64,000 nucleotides of DNA from Porphyridium purpureum (taxonomy: Eukaryota; Rhodophyta; Bangiophyceae; Porphyridiales; Porphyridiaceae), in NCBI GenBank assembly GCA_008690995.1, contig VRMN01000001.1, forward strand, positions 4,402,001-4,466,000, given 5' to 3'. Positions 9,109 through 18,171 of this stretch are shown one piece after another (positions within the stretch are counted from its first letter, which is position 1; every line of letters starts with the position of its first letter). The notes under the pieces are model-generated. The model saw nothing but the letters and a program-made list of their open reading frames with translations, made no database searches and was not told the DNA's origin. The position numbers and the translations under genes are program-made.

Positions 9109-10443
9109 TCAGGCCACTTTGCTTTTCCACGACAAACGGACTTTTGGGTCCTCACCTGTCTCCATCTTTTTGAGCTCCACGCGGTACCAAGCGAACGCGA
9201 GCACGCTCACAACAAGCACTATGCCAAGAGCAATAAGTAGAGCCGCCCACCACGGGAAAGGCGCGCTTTCACTGGTCCTGGGAAACTCAAAATCAGCGAG
9301 TTCAACAGTTATTCGAAGCGTGCAATTCTTGTTCACCTTAGCAAGCAGTCCGTCGTCTGCATTGAGCGTGGCTTCGATATAGAGCAGCCCGCCAGGCGCA
9401 AAACTTTGCACAAGGGCTGGCTCCAGCGCAGACGATGCATCGATTTTCATTTGTAGACTGCCGCCACTCACGATATCCTGCGCCTGCACACTCTGCACGA
9501 ACGTCAAGCGCCGGTCTGAAAATGGTAAATCCAGGTTATAAATTTTGATCTGCAAGCGAGCATTGAGCTCCTCAAGAGAATCACTCGACACTAAGGCTCC
9601 GACTGGCGTCTCGACTGCGAAATGATATCTATCAGGGTCACTTATATTCTGCAAGTTGTCCGTTGTGACTCCGAGCGTCGCACATGCGTATGAAACGGGA
9701 AGCAACAGGGGTGAAAGGTCTGGTGCATTCAGCCGAATGCAAAGGTCGTTCGCCAAAAAGTTGCCGCGAAACCTGACGTCCTCGGAGCACGGTGTGCGTG
9801 AACGTGACTCGGCCCAACGCAATTCACAGTAAAGTGGACGCTTGCTGCACTTTGTACCGTCCATGACCTCTACGTAATCGAGAGGGCACGAACCGTTCTG
9901 TGAGTCCAGAAGAAGGCGTCTCGAATCCGAGGTAGTCATGGCCTCGCGGGCCTCGTGGGCCTCGTGGGCCTCGTGTTCATGTATGTCGGGTGCGGAGCTG
10001 TAAGGAACGCCATTCCGGTACCCATCTTTCTTCCCAGCTGTATCATCGTGTACCTTAAGCCTGCTCATTTTCGTCCTACTGTCCGGCCCCCACTGGGAAC
10101 GCGGCTCGTCATCGCAACGGACAAGCGCACACAGCTGCTTAGCCCAATGCGTCACAACCACATGTCCCACGCGGGCCACGAAGCGATGAGCCCAAGGCGC
10201 GGCCGCATCATCATGTGCGACGTTGCGTTCCGCCACCAGCTCGAGAAAGTGCGCCACTTCGCGCGCACTTTGTGCAAAGTCACCCGCTCTCGAGTTCATT
10301 GTTAGCGTCTTGGCCCATGCCGAGGCGCTGCGCTGGACGAGTGCCGGATTGAGCTGCGACGCATGCGCCCCACCCTCGACGCTCGCCGACAGCAGAAGGG
10401 CTGCTGCCAGACCAAGCACCCATACCGTCCGCACCGACGCCAT
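9109..10443 (-). CDS. Orphan type I membrane protein with signal peptide
   Basis: 444 aa, not recognised. The N terminus is a clear secretory signal (VWVLGLAAALLLSASVEG), with cleavage probably near residue 24-29. A single transmembrane helix lies near residues 402-424 (WWAALLIALGIVLVVSVLAF) and is followed by a short basic cytosolic tail. The lumenal or extracellular part is about 375 residues and has several Cys pairs (CPLDY, KCSKRPLYC, TPCSED), two N-glycosylation sequons (NGS, NIS), and a His/Glu/Ala repeat (about residues 155-168). The second half looks beta-rich. It may be a secretory-pathway or plasma-membrane receptor-like or cargo protein, but no domain supports a specific role. The 3' end faces the uL22 3' end. 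Confidence 0.75.
   Translation of the reverse strand: MASVRTVWVLGLAAALLLSASVEGGAHASQLNPALVQRSASAWAKTLTMNSRAGDFAQSAREVAHFLELVAERNVAHDDAAAPWAHRFVARVGHVVVTHWAKQLCALVRCDDEPRSQWGPDSRTKMSRLKVHDDTAGKKDGYRNGVPYSSAPDIHEHEAHEAHEAREAMTTSDSRRLLLDSQNGSCPLDYVEVMDGTKCSKRPLYCELRWAESRSRTPCSEDVRFRGNFLANDLCIRLNAPDLSPLLLPVSYACATLGVTTDNLQNISDPDRYHFAVETPVGALVSSDSLEELNARLQIKIYNLDLPFSDRRLTFVQSVQAQDIVSGGSLQMKIDASSALEPALVQSFAPGGLLYIEATLNADDGLLAKVNKNCTLRITVELADFEFPRTSESAPFPWWAALLIALGIVLVVSVLAFAWYRVELKKMETGEDPKVRLSWKSKVA
9942..9975 (+). repeat. 9-bp tandem repeat inside the membrane-protein gene
   Basis: Nearly perfect head-to-tail copies of the 9-mer GGCCTCGTG, in frame with the minus-strand gene, encode the HEA repeat (Glu-Ala-His units). 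Because the unit is a multiple of three, copy-number changes keep the frame. Confidence 0.8.
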
Positions 10444-10597
10444 CCCGGTTTCTCAACCTTTCACACGTCACGTTGTGTCTGTGCGAACACATAATTGGCA
10501 CAGATTTCGAACCAGCTCCGAGAGAATTCGACATTCTCCGATGATTCTGTGCCGGAAAACTCTACGTAGACATGCGCAACTTCAAAGAGCGACTGAT

Positions 10598-13246
10598 TTA
10601 TTTACCCTGCGCCTTCCGCGAGCCGTTCCCTGTCTTCACGGTGGACGAGTTTTCGCCACCAACAGCTCCCACACCGGGGCCACTGGCCGTGGACGGGCCA
10701 GTCGCACCTTTTTGAGCAGCTCCGGTTCCAGACGAGCCAGCACGCTTTGCTGAACTCGGCGGGACGCGACTGCCCTTGCCACCCGCACCAGATCTCGCCT
10801 TTCCATCGCCAGGGCTCTTCTTCGTGCTACTTGCCCCCGCCGCGCCGGGCAAGTTGCTCGCATGCGCGCCGGCGCTCGGGCCGCTCCGGACGCTTCCGGC
10901 AAGATACTGCTCGTACTCTAGTCGCCCCTTGCTGGCGAGCAAGTACATGAAACGGCGGCGCTCAATTTCGGCCTGGCGCTGCCACTCCGCCGTTTCCAAT
11001 TCTAGCGTGCGAATCATGTTGATCAGTTGCGTACGCTCCGCAGATAGCGCCGCGATCTGCTCTCCCAGCTTCGCTCCAGCCCCGGATGCAGTCACACCTG
11101 ACACCGGCGGTGTGTTTGCAGCAGCAGGACTTTCGGGCGTGTCTGTCGCAGCCGCAGTGGTGCTGGGCGACCCGACTAAGTCCACAGCACTTTCCAAGTT
11201 GATTCCGTCGACCGTGCTTGAGATCATCTCGCCCTTCATGGCGGCAATTTTCATGCGTGCCCGGTCTAACCGACGCCGAGCCTCCAATTCTTTCAACTTG
11301 AAGCTCTCCAGCTCGTCCTCCACAAGTTGGCGAGCGATAGCTTCCTTGTCCAAGCCGCGCTTTGCTTCTTTCAGTTGTACGTCAAGAACGCTTTTCTCGA
11401 GCTCGAGATCGCGTCGCGCATTCATTTCTACATCGAGGCGGTTTCTCAACTCGTCGTTTTCCTTCTTCAGCTTGCGCTTGTGCTTCTCCACCTCCAGCGT
11501 TTCCTTTTCGACTTTGCTTTGCAAGTGAGACCCCTTTGCCGAAGCATTAAGCGTTTCGGCAGAAGGCGAGCCCCGCTCCGTCGACATAACCAATTTGGAC
11601 GCATGTGCGGAGCGCATCGTGGCAACTTCGGAGGCAAGATATGCGGTAACTTCTGCTACGGTACAATTCGACATCATACCCGCTTCGCGCATACGCTCCT
11701 GCAGATCGCTCATGAACTCCTCCACGATGTTCTCACCCCGAGAAAGAAATTTGGACTCATCCTTCAACGCCTTGCTGTTTGAGAGCCTCTTCACCCCAAT
11801 CGTACGGTCTTCACGAATCGCTCGAAGCATCAATTCACGATCCTTGAGGCTCCATGTTTCGTTGTCAGTTTCGTGTTCAGCTGCATAATCCTTCGTGGTC
11901 TCGTCGTGAGCCTTGTCGTCCCGGTTCTCATCTCCAGATTCTTCAGCCTCATCATCTCCGTCGTCATCTGCGCCCGATCCGGCTTTACCGTTGTTCGGCT
12001 GAGATTCCTCGGATTCATCTACAGGTAGAGAAGACGCCGACGAACCGGCATCCGCTTTCTTGACTGATCCTTCGTCAGCATCAGACCCGCCAGACCCATC
12101 GGCGTCTTTCGCATTATCACCGGCTGTCTCATTCGTGCTCGATTTCTTTCCACGCTTATCCCCAGTTTCACCGCTGCCGCTCTCGACGTGTTCGTTTTCA
12201 CCAATCTTGTCGTCTTTCGTACTGCCCGCGAATTCTTCATCCTCCTCTTCGCCGTCTAGTTCTTTCACCATGTCTTCGGTGTTGAACGAGGTAGTTGGGC
12301 TGACGCCGGCATTTGCAGGAGCGCTCTTCGCATCGTTCTCACTACGTTCCGCCGCAGTTGCGGCAGGTGAACGACCGGTGGCACGCGACCCCGGCTTGGT
12401 GGTATTCTGCGCGTCTTCGTCACTGTTACTGCTTGTTTGCTGGGTGTCTGACCGCTTTCGCCCTGAACGAGTTGCGGAACGACCGCGAGACGGCTGTTCG
12501 TCGCCCGACCGCGGGGATTCCTCAGGCTCTCTGCCTTGCTCGACCAGCTTTCCGCGCTTGGCTGGGGTTGAAACATAAGTCGTTGGCAGTTCATTGGGTG
12601 AATCTGAGTTGGGTGCGCGCTTTCGCTTTCTAGTCGATGCAGGAGTACCTCCATCATCTTCGGCGGCCAGCTGGGCACGCAGCGCTGCCAGCGTTGTTCC
12701 TGTCGACACAGTTTGACACAAACTCCATCCCTGAAGGTTGAGCTTTCGCGGGGTGCGAATGCGATATGCGAGGTTGTAGCGCTTCACCATGAGGTCGACA
12801 AACTCATCCGGGGAGGCAAAGCTCTCGACATCTGATTCATCTCCCGTATCGTACTTTGTGCCTGTTCTTGGGTTATACTTTGGAATCCCCATGCTCGGCG
12901 GGGCCGCGCTCTTATGTCCGAGATACAAATCGCGCGCAAACTGGACATTCTGCGCATTTTCCGGGTGCGCATGCGAGTAGATGATGCGCCCGTCCCTGGT
13001 CACGTTCGCCGTGAATGTGTTGCTCTTATGCTTGAACAGAATCTCCTGTCCGTGCTTGAGCAACTGCGCCTGCACGAGGCGCTCCAAGGTGAGTCCATCC
13101 TCCGAGAATTCCTTCTGAGCCGCAGGCTCGCGCGGCGCGTGCGGGGCGCCGCTGCTGCTGTTCTTCGCGGCCACGCTCACCGCTCCACTTCGACCCCTCC
13201 CCACCCTCGACGCACCATCCGATCCATTCTCCTCGTCGCTCCCCAT
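10598..13246 (-). CDS. RAMA-domain protein with long coiled coil
   Basis: 882 aa from the ATG at 13246 (MGSDEENGSD); the upstream part of the frame is low-complexity translated CA repeat and is excluded. Residues about 52-193 match the RAMA domain pattern: LTLERLVQAQLL, HGQEILF, FTANVTRDGRIIY, then after an insertion FASPDEFVDLM and the typical GW...L..LR ending (LQGWSLC, TLAALRAQL). RAMA domains occur in eukaryotic chromatin proteins such as MPND and in bacterial restriction systems, and are thought to sense DNA or its modification. A 300-residue acidic, Ser-rich stretch with basic NLS-like patches follows, then a long Glu/Lys/Arg/Leu coiled coil (about 560-760) and a Gly/Ala/Ser-rich tail. 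A nuclear chromatin-associated role is inferred. Confidence 0.7.
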   Translation of the reverse strand: MGSDEENGSDGASRVGRGRSGAVSVAAKNSSSGAPHAPREPAAQKEFSEDGLTLERLVQAQLLKHGQEILFKHKSNTFTANVTRDGRIIYSHAHPENAQNVQFARDLYLGHKSAAPPSMGIPKYNPRTGTKYDTGDESDVESFASPDEFVDLMVKRYNLAYRIRTPRKLNLQGWSLCQTVSTGTTLAALRAQLAAEDDGGTPASTRKRKRAPNSDSPNELPTTYVSTPAKRGKLVEQGREPEESPRSGDEQPSRGRSATRSGRKRSDTQQTSSNSDEDAQNTTKPGSRATGRSPAATAAERSENDAKSAPANAGVSPTTSFNTEDMVKELDGEEEDEEFAGSTKDDKIGENEHVESGSGETGDKRGKKSSTNETAGDNAKDADGSGGSDADEGSVKKADAGSSASSLPVDESEESQPNNGKAGSGADDDGDDEAEESGDENRDDKAHDETTKDYAAEHETDNETWSLKDRELMLRAIREDRTIGVKRLSNSKALKDESKFLSRGENIVEEFMSDLQERMREAGMMSNCTVAEVTAYLASEVATMRSAHASKLVMSTERGSPSAETLNASAKGSHLQSKVEKETLEVEKHKRKLKKENDELRNRLDVEMNARRDLELEKSVLDVQLKEAKRGLDKEAIARQLVEDELESFKLKELEARRRLDRARMKIAAMKGEMISSTVDGINLESAVDLVGSPSTTAAATDTPESPAAANTPPVSGVTASGAGAKLGEQIAALSAERTQLINMIRTLELETAEWQRQAEIERRRFMYLLASKGRLEYEQYLAGSVRSGPSAGAHASNLPGAAGASSTKKSPGDGKARSGAGGKGSRVPPSSAKRAGSSGTGAAQKGATGPSTASGPGVGAVGGENSSTVKTGNGSRKAQGK

Positions 13247-13341
13247 CGACTCCACACCCACATCCACGCACACGTCCACCACCTTTCCACTCTCCCAAAT
13301 CCCACTCCAAACCACACCATCAAACTCACTCCATATACAAG

Positions 13342-13360
13342 CACACACACACATACACAC
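13342..13360. repeat. CA microsatellite
   Basis: Short interrupted (CA)n tract in the upstream region of the RAMA-domain gene. Confidence 0.9.
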
Positions 13361-13480
13361 ATGCGCCCTTCTCTTCTTCCCCCCCCGCCCACAAAAACGA
13401 TACCTGACCGCCCTTGTCCTTTCCAGGAACAAAACAAAAAACACGACTCGCGACTTCAAACCAAAACGACCTTGCGTCTG

Positions 13481-13486
13481 CTGTAC
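13481..13486. promoter_or_regulatory. GTAC element (CTGTAC) upstream of RAMA gene
   Basis: GCTGTACAC, 235 bp upstream of the minus-strand ATG at 13246. A single copy, so weak on its own. Confidence 0.25.
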
Positions 13487-13495
13487 ACGCCCCAT

Positions 13496-13496
<1 letters not shown>

Positions 13497-13526
<30 letters not shown>
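13497..13526. repeat. (AC)15 microsatellite
   Basis: Uninterrupted run of about 15 AC units between the divergent RAMA-domain and F-box/LRR genes. On the plus strand it could form Z-DNA, but nothing shows that it is functional. Confidence 0.95.
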
Positions 13527-13530
<4 letters not shown>

Positions 13531-13688
13531 CCGCTCCCCCCACTCAAAGTCCCGCCACCTCCGTCTGGTCGCTCTCATACTCAAACAGCCCCGTTTCATC
13601 ACACAAATCAGCGCTTACATCGTTCATGAACCGCGCGCGTGACCAAGCCGGAACTGAACTCTAAGGTATAGTGGGTTCAGTAAGCTGA

Positions 13689-13715
13689 GTACAGCTTGAG
13701 CGTCTCGAGCTGTAC
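13689..13715. promoter_or_regulatory. Inverted GTAC pair with perfect 8-bp arms
   Basis: GTACAGCT and AGCTGTAC are perfect inverted arms separated by 11 bp. The pair lies about 180 bp upstream of the F-box/LRR ATG at 13897. It may be a dimeric factor site; a small RNA hairpin is a less likely alternative. Confidence 0.45.
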
Positions 13716-13896
13716 CGCGGGCATGCGCTGTTGATTGGCGTGTGTCCGCGCTGCAGAGCTGAGAGAAGGCCGCCAGCGAGTCCGAGTCACGGATGGGGTG
13801 CATGCTTGGGAGAAGGGCTGGTTTGGACGCACGCCTTGTGTAGCGCAAGTCGGGAGGGCGCTGCTCGCGCGCCAGGGATGTGCTGGTGACACGGAT

Positions 13897-15264
13897 ATGG
13901 AAAGTCCTGTCGATGCCGTCCCGGTGGAGGTCTGGCGTTTGATTTACGAACGCTTGATTGCGCAGCGCTTCGATGACGAGCGCGCCGCCCCGCTGGACCA
14001 TGAGAGCTGGTCGAGCGCAAGCGGCCTCATGATGACGTGCCGTAGCGCGTACCGCGCGTTTCTGCAGCTCGTGCAGCGGCTGGATATTTCACACAGCGTC
14101 GTCTCGGACACGCTGCTCGGCTTGCTGGCCAAGTGCGTCAGCCTGCGCGTGCTCACGCTATCGCGCACATGGAAGCTCACCGACGCCGCGCTCGTCTCGC
14201 TGTCTCGCTGTAGGAATCTGCAGGCACTGTCTGGTTCGAATTGTGAAGGACTCACCGACGCAGGTGTACAAAATCTCACACGGTGCCCGCACCTCACCTC
14301 GGTGTGCTTCCCGCGCAGTCAGGTACTCACGGACGCGTCTGTAGCGTACGTGAGTCAGTGCACACGGCTGCGCCACCTGTCTATCGCAGGATGCCGCGGA
14401 CTCACGGATCAGAGCTGCGAGTATCTTCAGAAATGCCCCGGTCTTGTCTCACTCAATTTGTCAAAGTGCTACCAGATTTCGGACCGAGGAATCGAACAGC
14501 TAGCGTCCGGCTGCACGCGCCTCGCATCTGTGAATGTATCGTGGTGCACACGCCTAACTGATGCTAGTTTACGCGCGTTTGCAAAACTAACCGAGCTCCG
14601 TTCGCTGAGCCTAGCTATGTGCCACAAAATTGGCAACTCGGCGCTGCCAACACTGCTAGATGAGTGCCGCGAGCTCGAGGTACTTGGTTTGTACGGCTGT
14701 CGCTCTGTGACTGGGCTCGGCCTTGAATGCACACGCCAAAGCCTGAGCTTACGTGTTTGCATTTTTTCGCACTGCAGCTCAATATGCGTGGACGATTTTG
14801 TTTCGTTCTTTACGAAATGTCCCAAGCTTTCTGTACTGGACCTGTCGAATTGCCACCAAGTCAATGACACCCTCTTGGTAGAGCTCAGCAAGCGCTGCCG
14901 CAACCTAACCATCTTATCGATTGCGCAATGCTCAAACGTGACGAGTCTGGGTATCGGCGCATTGGTCGTCAACTGTCCAATGCTGACCACACTCAACTTG
15001 AGCGGTTGCAGCCTGCTGGACGACTCGGTTGCGATGCTTATGCGCAGCTCACTTCCGCGCCTTCGCGTGGTCGACTTATCTGGCTGCGAGCTCATCAGCG
15101 ACCTGTCGGTACTGGAGCTCATTCGGTGCCCACAAATCCAGATGATCGACGTCGCTGACTGCGAGCAGATCTCGCGCGAGGCGCTGTCTTTACTCTGTGG
15201 GCTGGAGGTCAACGTTGACCGAATCCAGACCACGTGGCTTGTGCCGGGCTCCTATTTATGTTGA
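13897..15264 (+). CDS. F-box/leucine-rich-repeat protein, FBXL type
   Basis: 455 aa from the only in-frame ATG near the conserved part. The N-terminal 60 residues contain an F-box-like segment (DAVPVEVWRLIYERL, then MTCRSAYRAF). About a dozen Cys-containing LRRs of the AMN1/FBXL type follow, with the recurrent pattern L..L.LS.C..lTD..l..L...C (for example LSIAGCRGLTDQSCEYL and LDLSGCELISDLSVLEL). Such proteins are substrate receptors of SCF ubiquitin ligases, and the LRR arc would bind the target. The F-box is degenerate, so Skp1 binding is inferred rather than certain. It runs nearly to the C terminus with no extra domain. Confidence 0.85.
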   Translation: MESPVDAVPVEVWRLIYERLIAQRFDDERAAPLDHESWSSASGLMMTCRSAYRAFLQLVQRLDISHSVVSDTLLGLLAKCVSLRVLTLSRTWKLTDAALVSLSRCRNLQALSGSNCEGLTDAGVQNLTRCPHLTSVCFPRSQVLTDASVAYVSQCTRLRHLSIAGCRGLTDQSCEYLQKCPGLVSLNLSKCYQISDRGIEQLASGCTRLASVNVSWCTRLTDASLRAFAKLTELRSLSLAMCHKIGNSALPTLLDECRELEVLGLYGCRSVTGLGLECTRQSLSLRVCIFSHCSSICVDDFVSFFTKCPKLSVLDLSNCHQVNDTLLVELSKRCRNLTILSIAQCSNVTSLGIGALVVNCPMLTTLNLSGCSLLDDSVAMLMRSSLPRLRVVDLSGCELISDLSVLELIRCPQIQMIDVADCEQISREALSLLCGLEVNVDRIQTTWLVPGSYLC

Positions 15265-15409
15265 ACCGGCTTGTCTTCACTCGCAAGGCTTCTTCGCGCG
15301 CACGGAATGAACAGGAACCTTTGCAGACAACAAAAGTCCTCCCCACCCCAGACCCGGCACTAGAACGTCGTCAGTCCTTCAGACAAATACACAGCTTCCA
15401 TTATACAAG

Positions 15410-15425
15410 GGTACTGTGCTGTACC
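15410..15425. promoter_or_regulatory. Inverted GTAC pair upstream of TAF7
   Basis: GGTAC and GTACC flank a 6-bp spacer (TGTGCT), ending about 90 bp upstream of the TAF7 ATG. This is the closest spacing to a start codon of any GTAC element in the window. Confidence 0.4.
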
Positions 15426-15515
15426 TTCAGCCTGTGTGCCTGGACGTCAATGAGGAAGACAACATGATGTTGGGCAGTTGAAGGGGCACTTCGCCGTTGC
15501 CGGTGCGCCGACGGC

Positions 15516-16820
15516 ATGGATGAGGAACAGTTCATTCTTCGGCTGACACCTAAACTCGCGCAGCGCATGCGCGTGTTGCTAGGAAAGACCGGTACTGTGC
15601 CGAGCTCGTCGTTGTCGGCTAGCCCCACGGGAGCGCCCGATGAGGTCAGGAACGACGCGCCGCCGCTACCGCTTCCGCCCAAGTTTGAGATTCAGTTCTT
15701 GAGTGAGCGACATGCGGCAGTTACAGTAGATGGAGAGGCGTACCCGGCGACTTTGATGGACTTGCCGTGTATCGTAGAGAGCCATAAGAGCCCAGACAAG
15801 AGCCTGCTGTTCAAGTCTTGCGATATTCACCAGGTATTGGTGGTGCGCGAGCACAGTGAACCGGCCCCCGAAGACTTTCAGCTGCAGAATGGACTCACGA
15901 TGGCATCGAAAGGTGCCCGCGAGCGCTTTCGTGTGCCGGATCCACCCTTCACACATGATCAAGTCTCGTCTGTCGAGGTCAAGATCAAGTACGTAACTGA
16001 CCATCGCGTGGCGTTTGTGCAGAAGCCGGCAGAAACACCAACACCAGCGCCAGTTTCCGCTGCTAAGCCCAGTCGTCCGACACCTGATCCGCAGAAAGGG
16101 TCCGCTGCTATTGCTTCTACCGCTGGTACCGGAGCTCCTGCTGCTGCGTCCAAGAAACGGAAAACAGAGTTGACGCCTGCCGCACCAGTGCCACCCAAGC
16201 CACCCAAGCCGCCAGTACCGTCAGGGGCAGGGGTTCCATCGCGCGTACCGGCAAGACCAGCAGAACCGGCAGCACCAGCTGCAAGTACCGGTACCGAAAC
16301 ATCTGCTGTGAGCCCGCCTGCTGGCTCTTCCGCGAACGCAGGCGCTGAGCAGGTCGCCATTGTTGCACCAGAAGCTGAACCTGAAGCTGAAGAAGTGATT
16401 GACGAAGAGACGTTCGATTTCGCAGATATGCTAGGTGCGAGTCTTGCCAATCCGGAAGCGAAGAAAGACGGAGCAGAAGATGCGCGCAAAGAAAGACGTG
16501 AAAAGAGCGGTCAGGAAGCACCGCAATTTCCGTCAGGCCCTTCCTTGATGCCAGTGGATGCTGGAGTCCAGGGGACCGCCGTGCAAGCTGTATCGGGCAC
16601 TATGGCACCGTCGTTTCCTTCCTCCGTGGCTAAAAGTCAGTCTCTGTCAGAAAGCGAGCGAAGAAAGTTGCGCGTCGAAATAGAGGACCTAGAGAAAAAA
16701 GTGGCGGCCCACAAGGCTCAGATCGCGCGTATGACTAATCCGATTATCAAGAAGAATCTGGAAAAGAAGACTCAGGAATTGCAGGCCCAAATTGATACAA
16801 AGAAGCGGATGCTCGGCTGA
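15516..16820 (+). CDS. TAF7: TFIID subunit TAF7
   Basis: A TFIID component that contacts TAF1 and helps control its activity during transcription initiation. The N-terminal TAFII55 domain (about residues 1-150) is clear: EEQFILRL at the start, YPATLMDLPCIVESHKSPD, then LFKSCDIHQVLVV. A long Ala/Pro/Lys-rich linker (about 170-290) follows, then an acidic segment (EEVIDEETFDFADML). A C-terminal coiled coil (about 375-430, LRVEIEDLEKKVAAHKAQI) resembles that of animal and fungal TAF7. At 434 aa it is in the usual range. An AATAAA at 16931-16936, 110 bp past the stop, may be its polyadenylation signal. Confidence 0.92.
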   Translation: MDEEQFILRLTPKLAQRMRVLLGKTGTVPSSSLSASPTGAPDEVRNDAPPLPLPPKFEIQFLSERHAAVTVDGEAYPATLMDLPCIVESHKSPDKSLLFKSCDIHQVLVVREHSEPAPEDFQLQNGLTMASKGARERFRVPDPPFTHDQVSSVEVKIKYVTDHRVAFVQKPAETPTPAPVSAAKPSRPTPDPQKGSAAIASTAGTGAPAAASKKRKTELTPAAPVPPKPPKPPVPSGAGVPSRVPARPAEPAAPAASTGTETSAVSPPAGSSANAGAEQVAIVAPEAEPEAEEVIDEETFDFADMLGASLANPEAKKDGAEDARKERREKSGQEAPQFPSGPSLMPVDAGVQGTAVQAVSGTMAPSFPSSVAKSQSLSESERRKLRVEIEDLEKKVAAHKAQIARMTNPIIKKNLEKKTQELQAQIDTKKRMLG

Positions 16821-17076
16821 ACGAAGCGTCAGGTCGTTTTCTTTGCCCGTCGCCTTTTGGGTGGTAGCCATTTTTTGCACCCCTTGATTTCTCTAGCGCG
16901 GGGGAAAAGCACTTTGACATAATTGTATCTAATAAAGGCTCTTCTAACTTACTGTAATACTTGCATTTCCTGAAGTTCTAGTCCTCCGTTTGAGTTGGAC
17001 GATGGCTTGTGGCCCAAGCTGTGCTTCCGTTTTTTCCAACAGAGCGAGCAGACGGTCGAATCTTCAACTTTCACGT

Positions 17077-18171
17077 CTACTGCGATGCTTTGGAGTCAGA
17101 CTCAGCCGCCGCAGCGGCTTCCTGCTCTGCTTGTTTTTCGGCCTGATAGGTATCAAAGCTCTGGTGCATCTCCTTGACACCGTTCTGCAATTCAGAGATC
17201 GCTGTGAGAATGCGGCGCTTCGTATTCATACTCTTAAAGAGTTCAACACGTTGCCCTTGTCGAAGCCCGAGCTGATCGCACGCAAAGAAGCTCAGCGACT
17301 CGCACAGACGGGCTCGCGACTTGAGTTCCGCGCGCACCAGCTTATCGAGAAGTTCCTCGAACACCTTGATTTCGCCGGAAAAGTCGAGCGCGTCAAAGGT
17401 AAGCCCAAACTCATCACCGAGTTTCTTGCTGAGTGCGAAGTATTCTCGCAACCGGTCTATCAGCTCGTCAAGAAGCTCCTGTTCGATCTCAGTTTGCTCA
17501 TTGTCCCAGACCGCCTCAACAAGCGCCCAAGGTGAGCCCTCGTCCGAGCCCTCCATGAGACTGAGGATCTGAATCCGACAGATCCCCTGGTACTGGAAGA
17601 GCACGGGCGACTCTGCGTCCTTCTGATTAAGATACGTCGCTAGTGCCAGCGTGCCGAGCGAAGGCGGGACGTCGCTTCCTTCGCTGACATCAGAAGACGT
17701 TTCGGATCCTGGAGCGGGCTCCGACGCGATCTTGCTTTCCTGAACAACCAGGAAACCAAACAAGGGCGCCATTGGCACCGACTCTTCATACAGCCCGCGT
17801 ATCGTCCTTTGTGGCGCCTTGCACACATGAATTAAGCTCTTCAACGCATTTTCGTTCGGCACCGCGTAGGATCCCATCGCACCGCCCGGCAGGAGCACCT
17901 CGGCGAAGTCATCGCCAGCAACACTGAACAACTCGAGCAGAAACGGCTCCGTCAAATCAATGTCTGAGGTCAAGAACTTGCTTCCATTCACCGTGGTATA
18001 CGCATCTGCAGGTGTCCGATACCCCATACGCACCACGCTGCGCGCAGCGGACGCGCGCCGTACGCGCGGGAACGCCGACTCGACCCTTGACGCATGACGC
18101 CGCACAGCGGGTCGTTCAGCGCTTGCCCACGGCGACCCGGGCACGCCGCCCACCGTGAATCCAAGCACCAT
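17077..18171 (-). CDS. LON substrate-binding-domain protein, probably plastid-targeted
   Basis: 364 aa from the ATG at 18171. The N terminus (MVLGFTVGG, then an Arg/Ala/Ser-rich stretch without acidic residues) has an early Phe, as usual in red-algal transit peptides, so plastid import is inferred. From about residue 65 the sequence matches a stand-alone LON (PUA-like) domain: LFSVAGDDFAEVLLPGG, PLFGFLVV, LGTLALATYL, FQYQGICRIQIL. The helical C-terminal half (DELIDRLREYFALSKKLG) ends in an Ala/Glu-rich tail. There is no AAA or protease domain, so this is not Lon protease itself. Similar LON-domain proteins occur in plant and cyanobacterial plastid lineages, with poorly known roles. Confidence 0.8.
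   Translation of the reverse strand: MVLGFTVGGVPGSPWASAERPAVRRHASRVESAFPRVRRASAARSVVRMGYRTPADAYTTVNGSKFLTSDIDLTEPFLLELFSVAGDDFAEVLLPGGAMGSYAVPNENALKSLIHVCKAPQRTIRGLYEESVPMAPLFGFLVVQESKIASEPAPGSETSSDVSEGSDVPPSLGTLALATYLNQKDAESPVLFQYQGICRIQILSLMEGSDEGSPWALVEAVWDNEQTEIEQELLDELIDRLREYFALSKKLGDEFGLTFDALDFSGEIKVFEELLDKLVRAELKSRARLCESLSFFACDQLGLRQGQRVELFKSMNTKRRILTAISELQNGVKEMHQSFDTYQAEKQAEQEAAAAAESDSKASQ

Noticed and set aside
10776-12578. Long plus-strand Ser/Arg-rich ORFs
   Set aside because: They are antisense to the coiled coil and acidic region of the RAMA-domain gene, whose codon pattern produces them.
13247-13543. Cys/Val-rich extension of the RAMA-domain frame
   Set aside because: It is a translation of CA/GT repeats without an ATG at its start; the ATG at 13246 precedes ordinary sequence.
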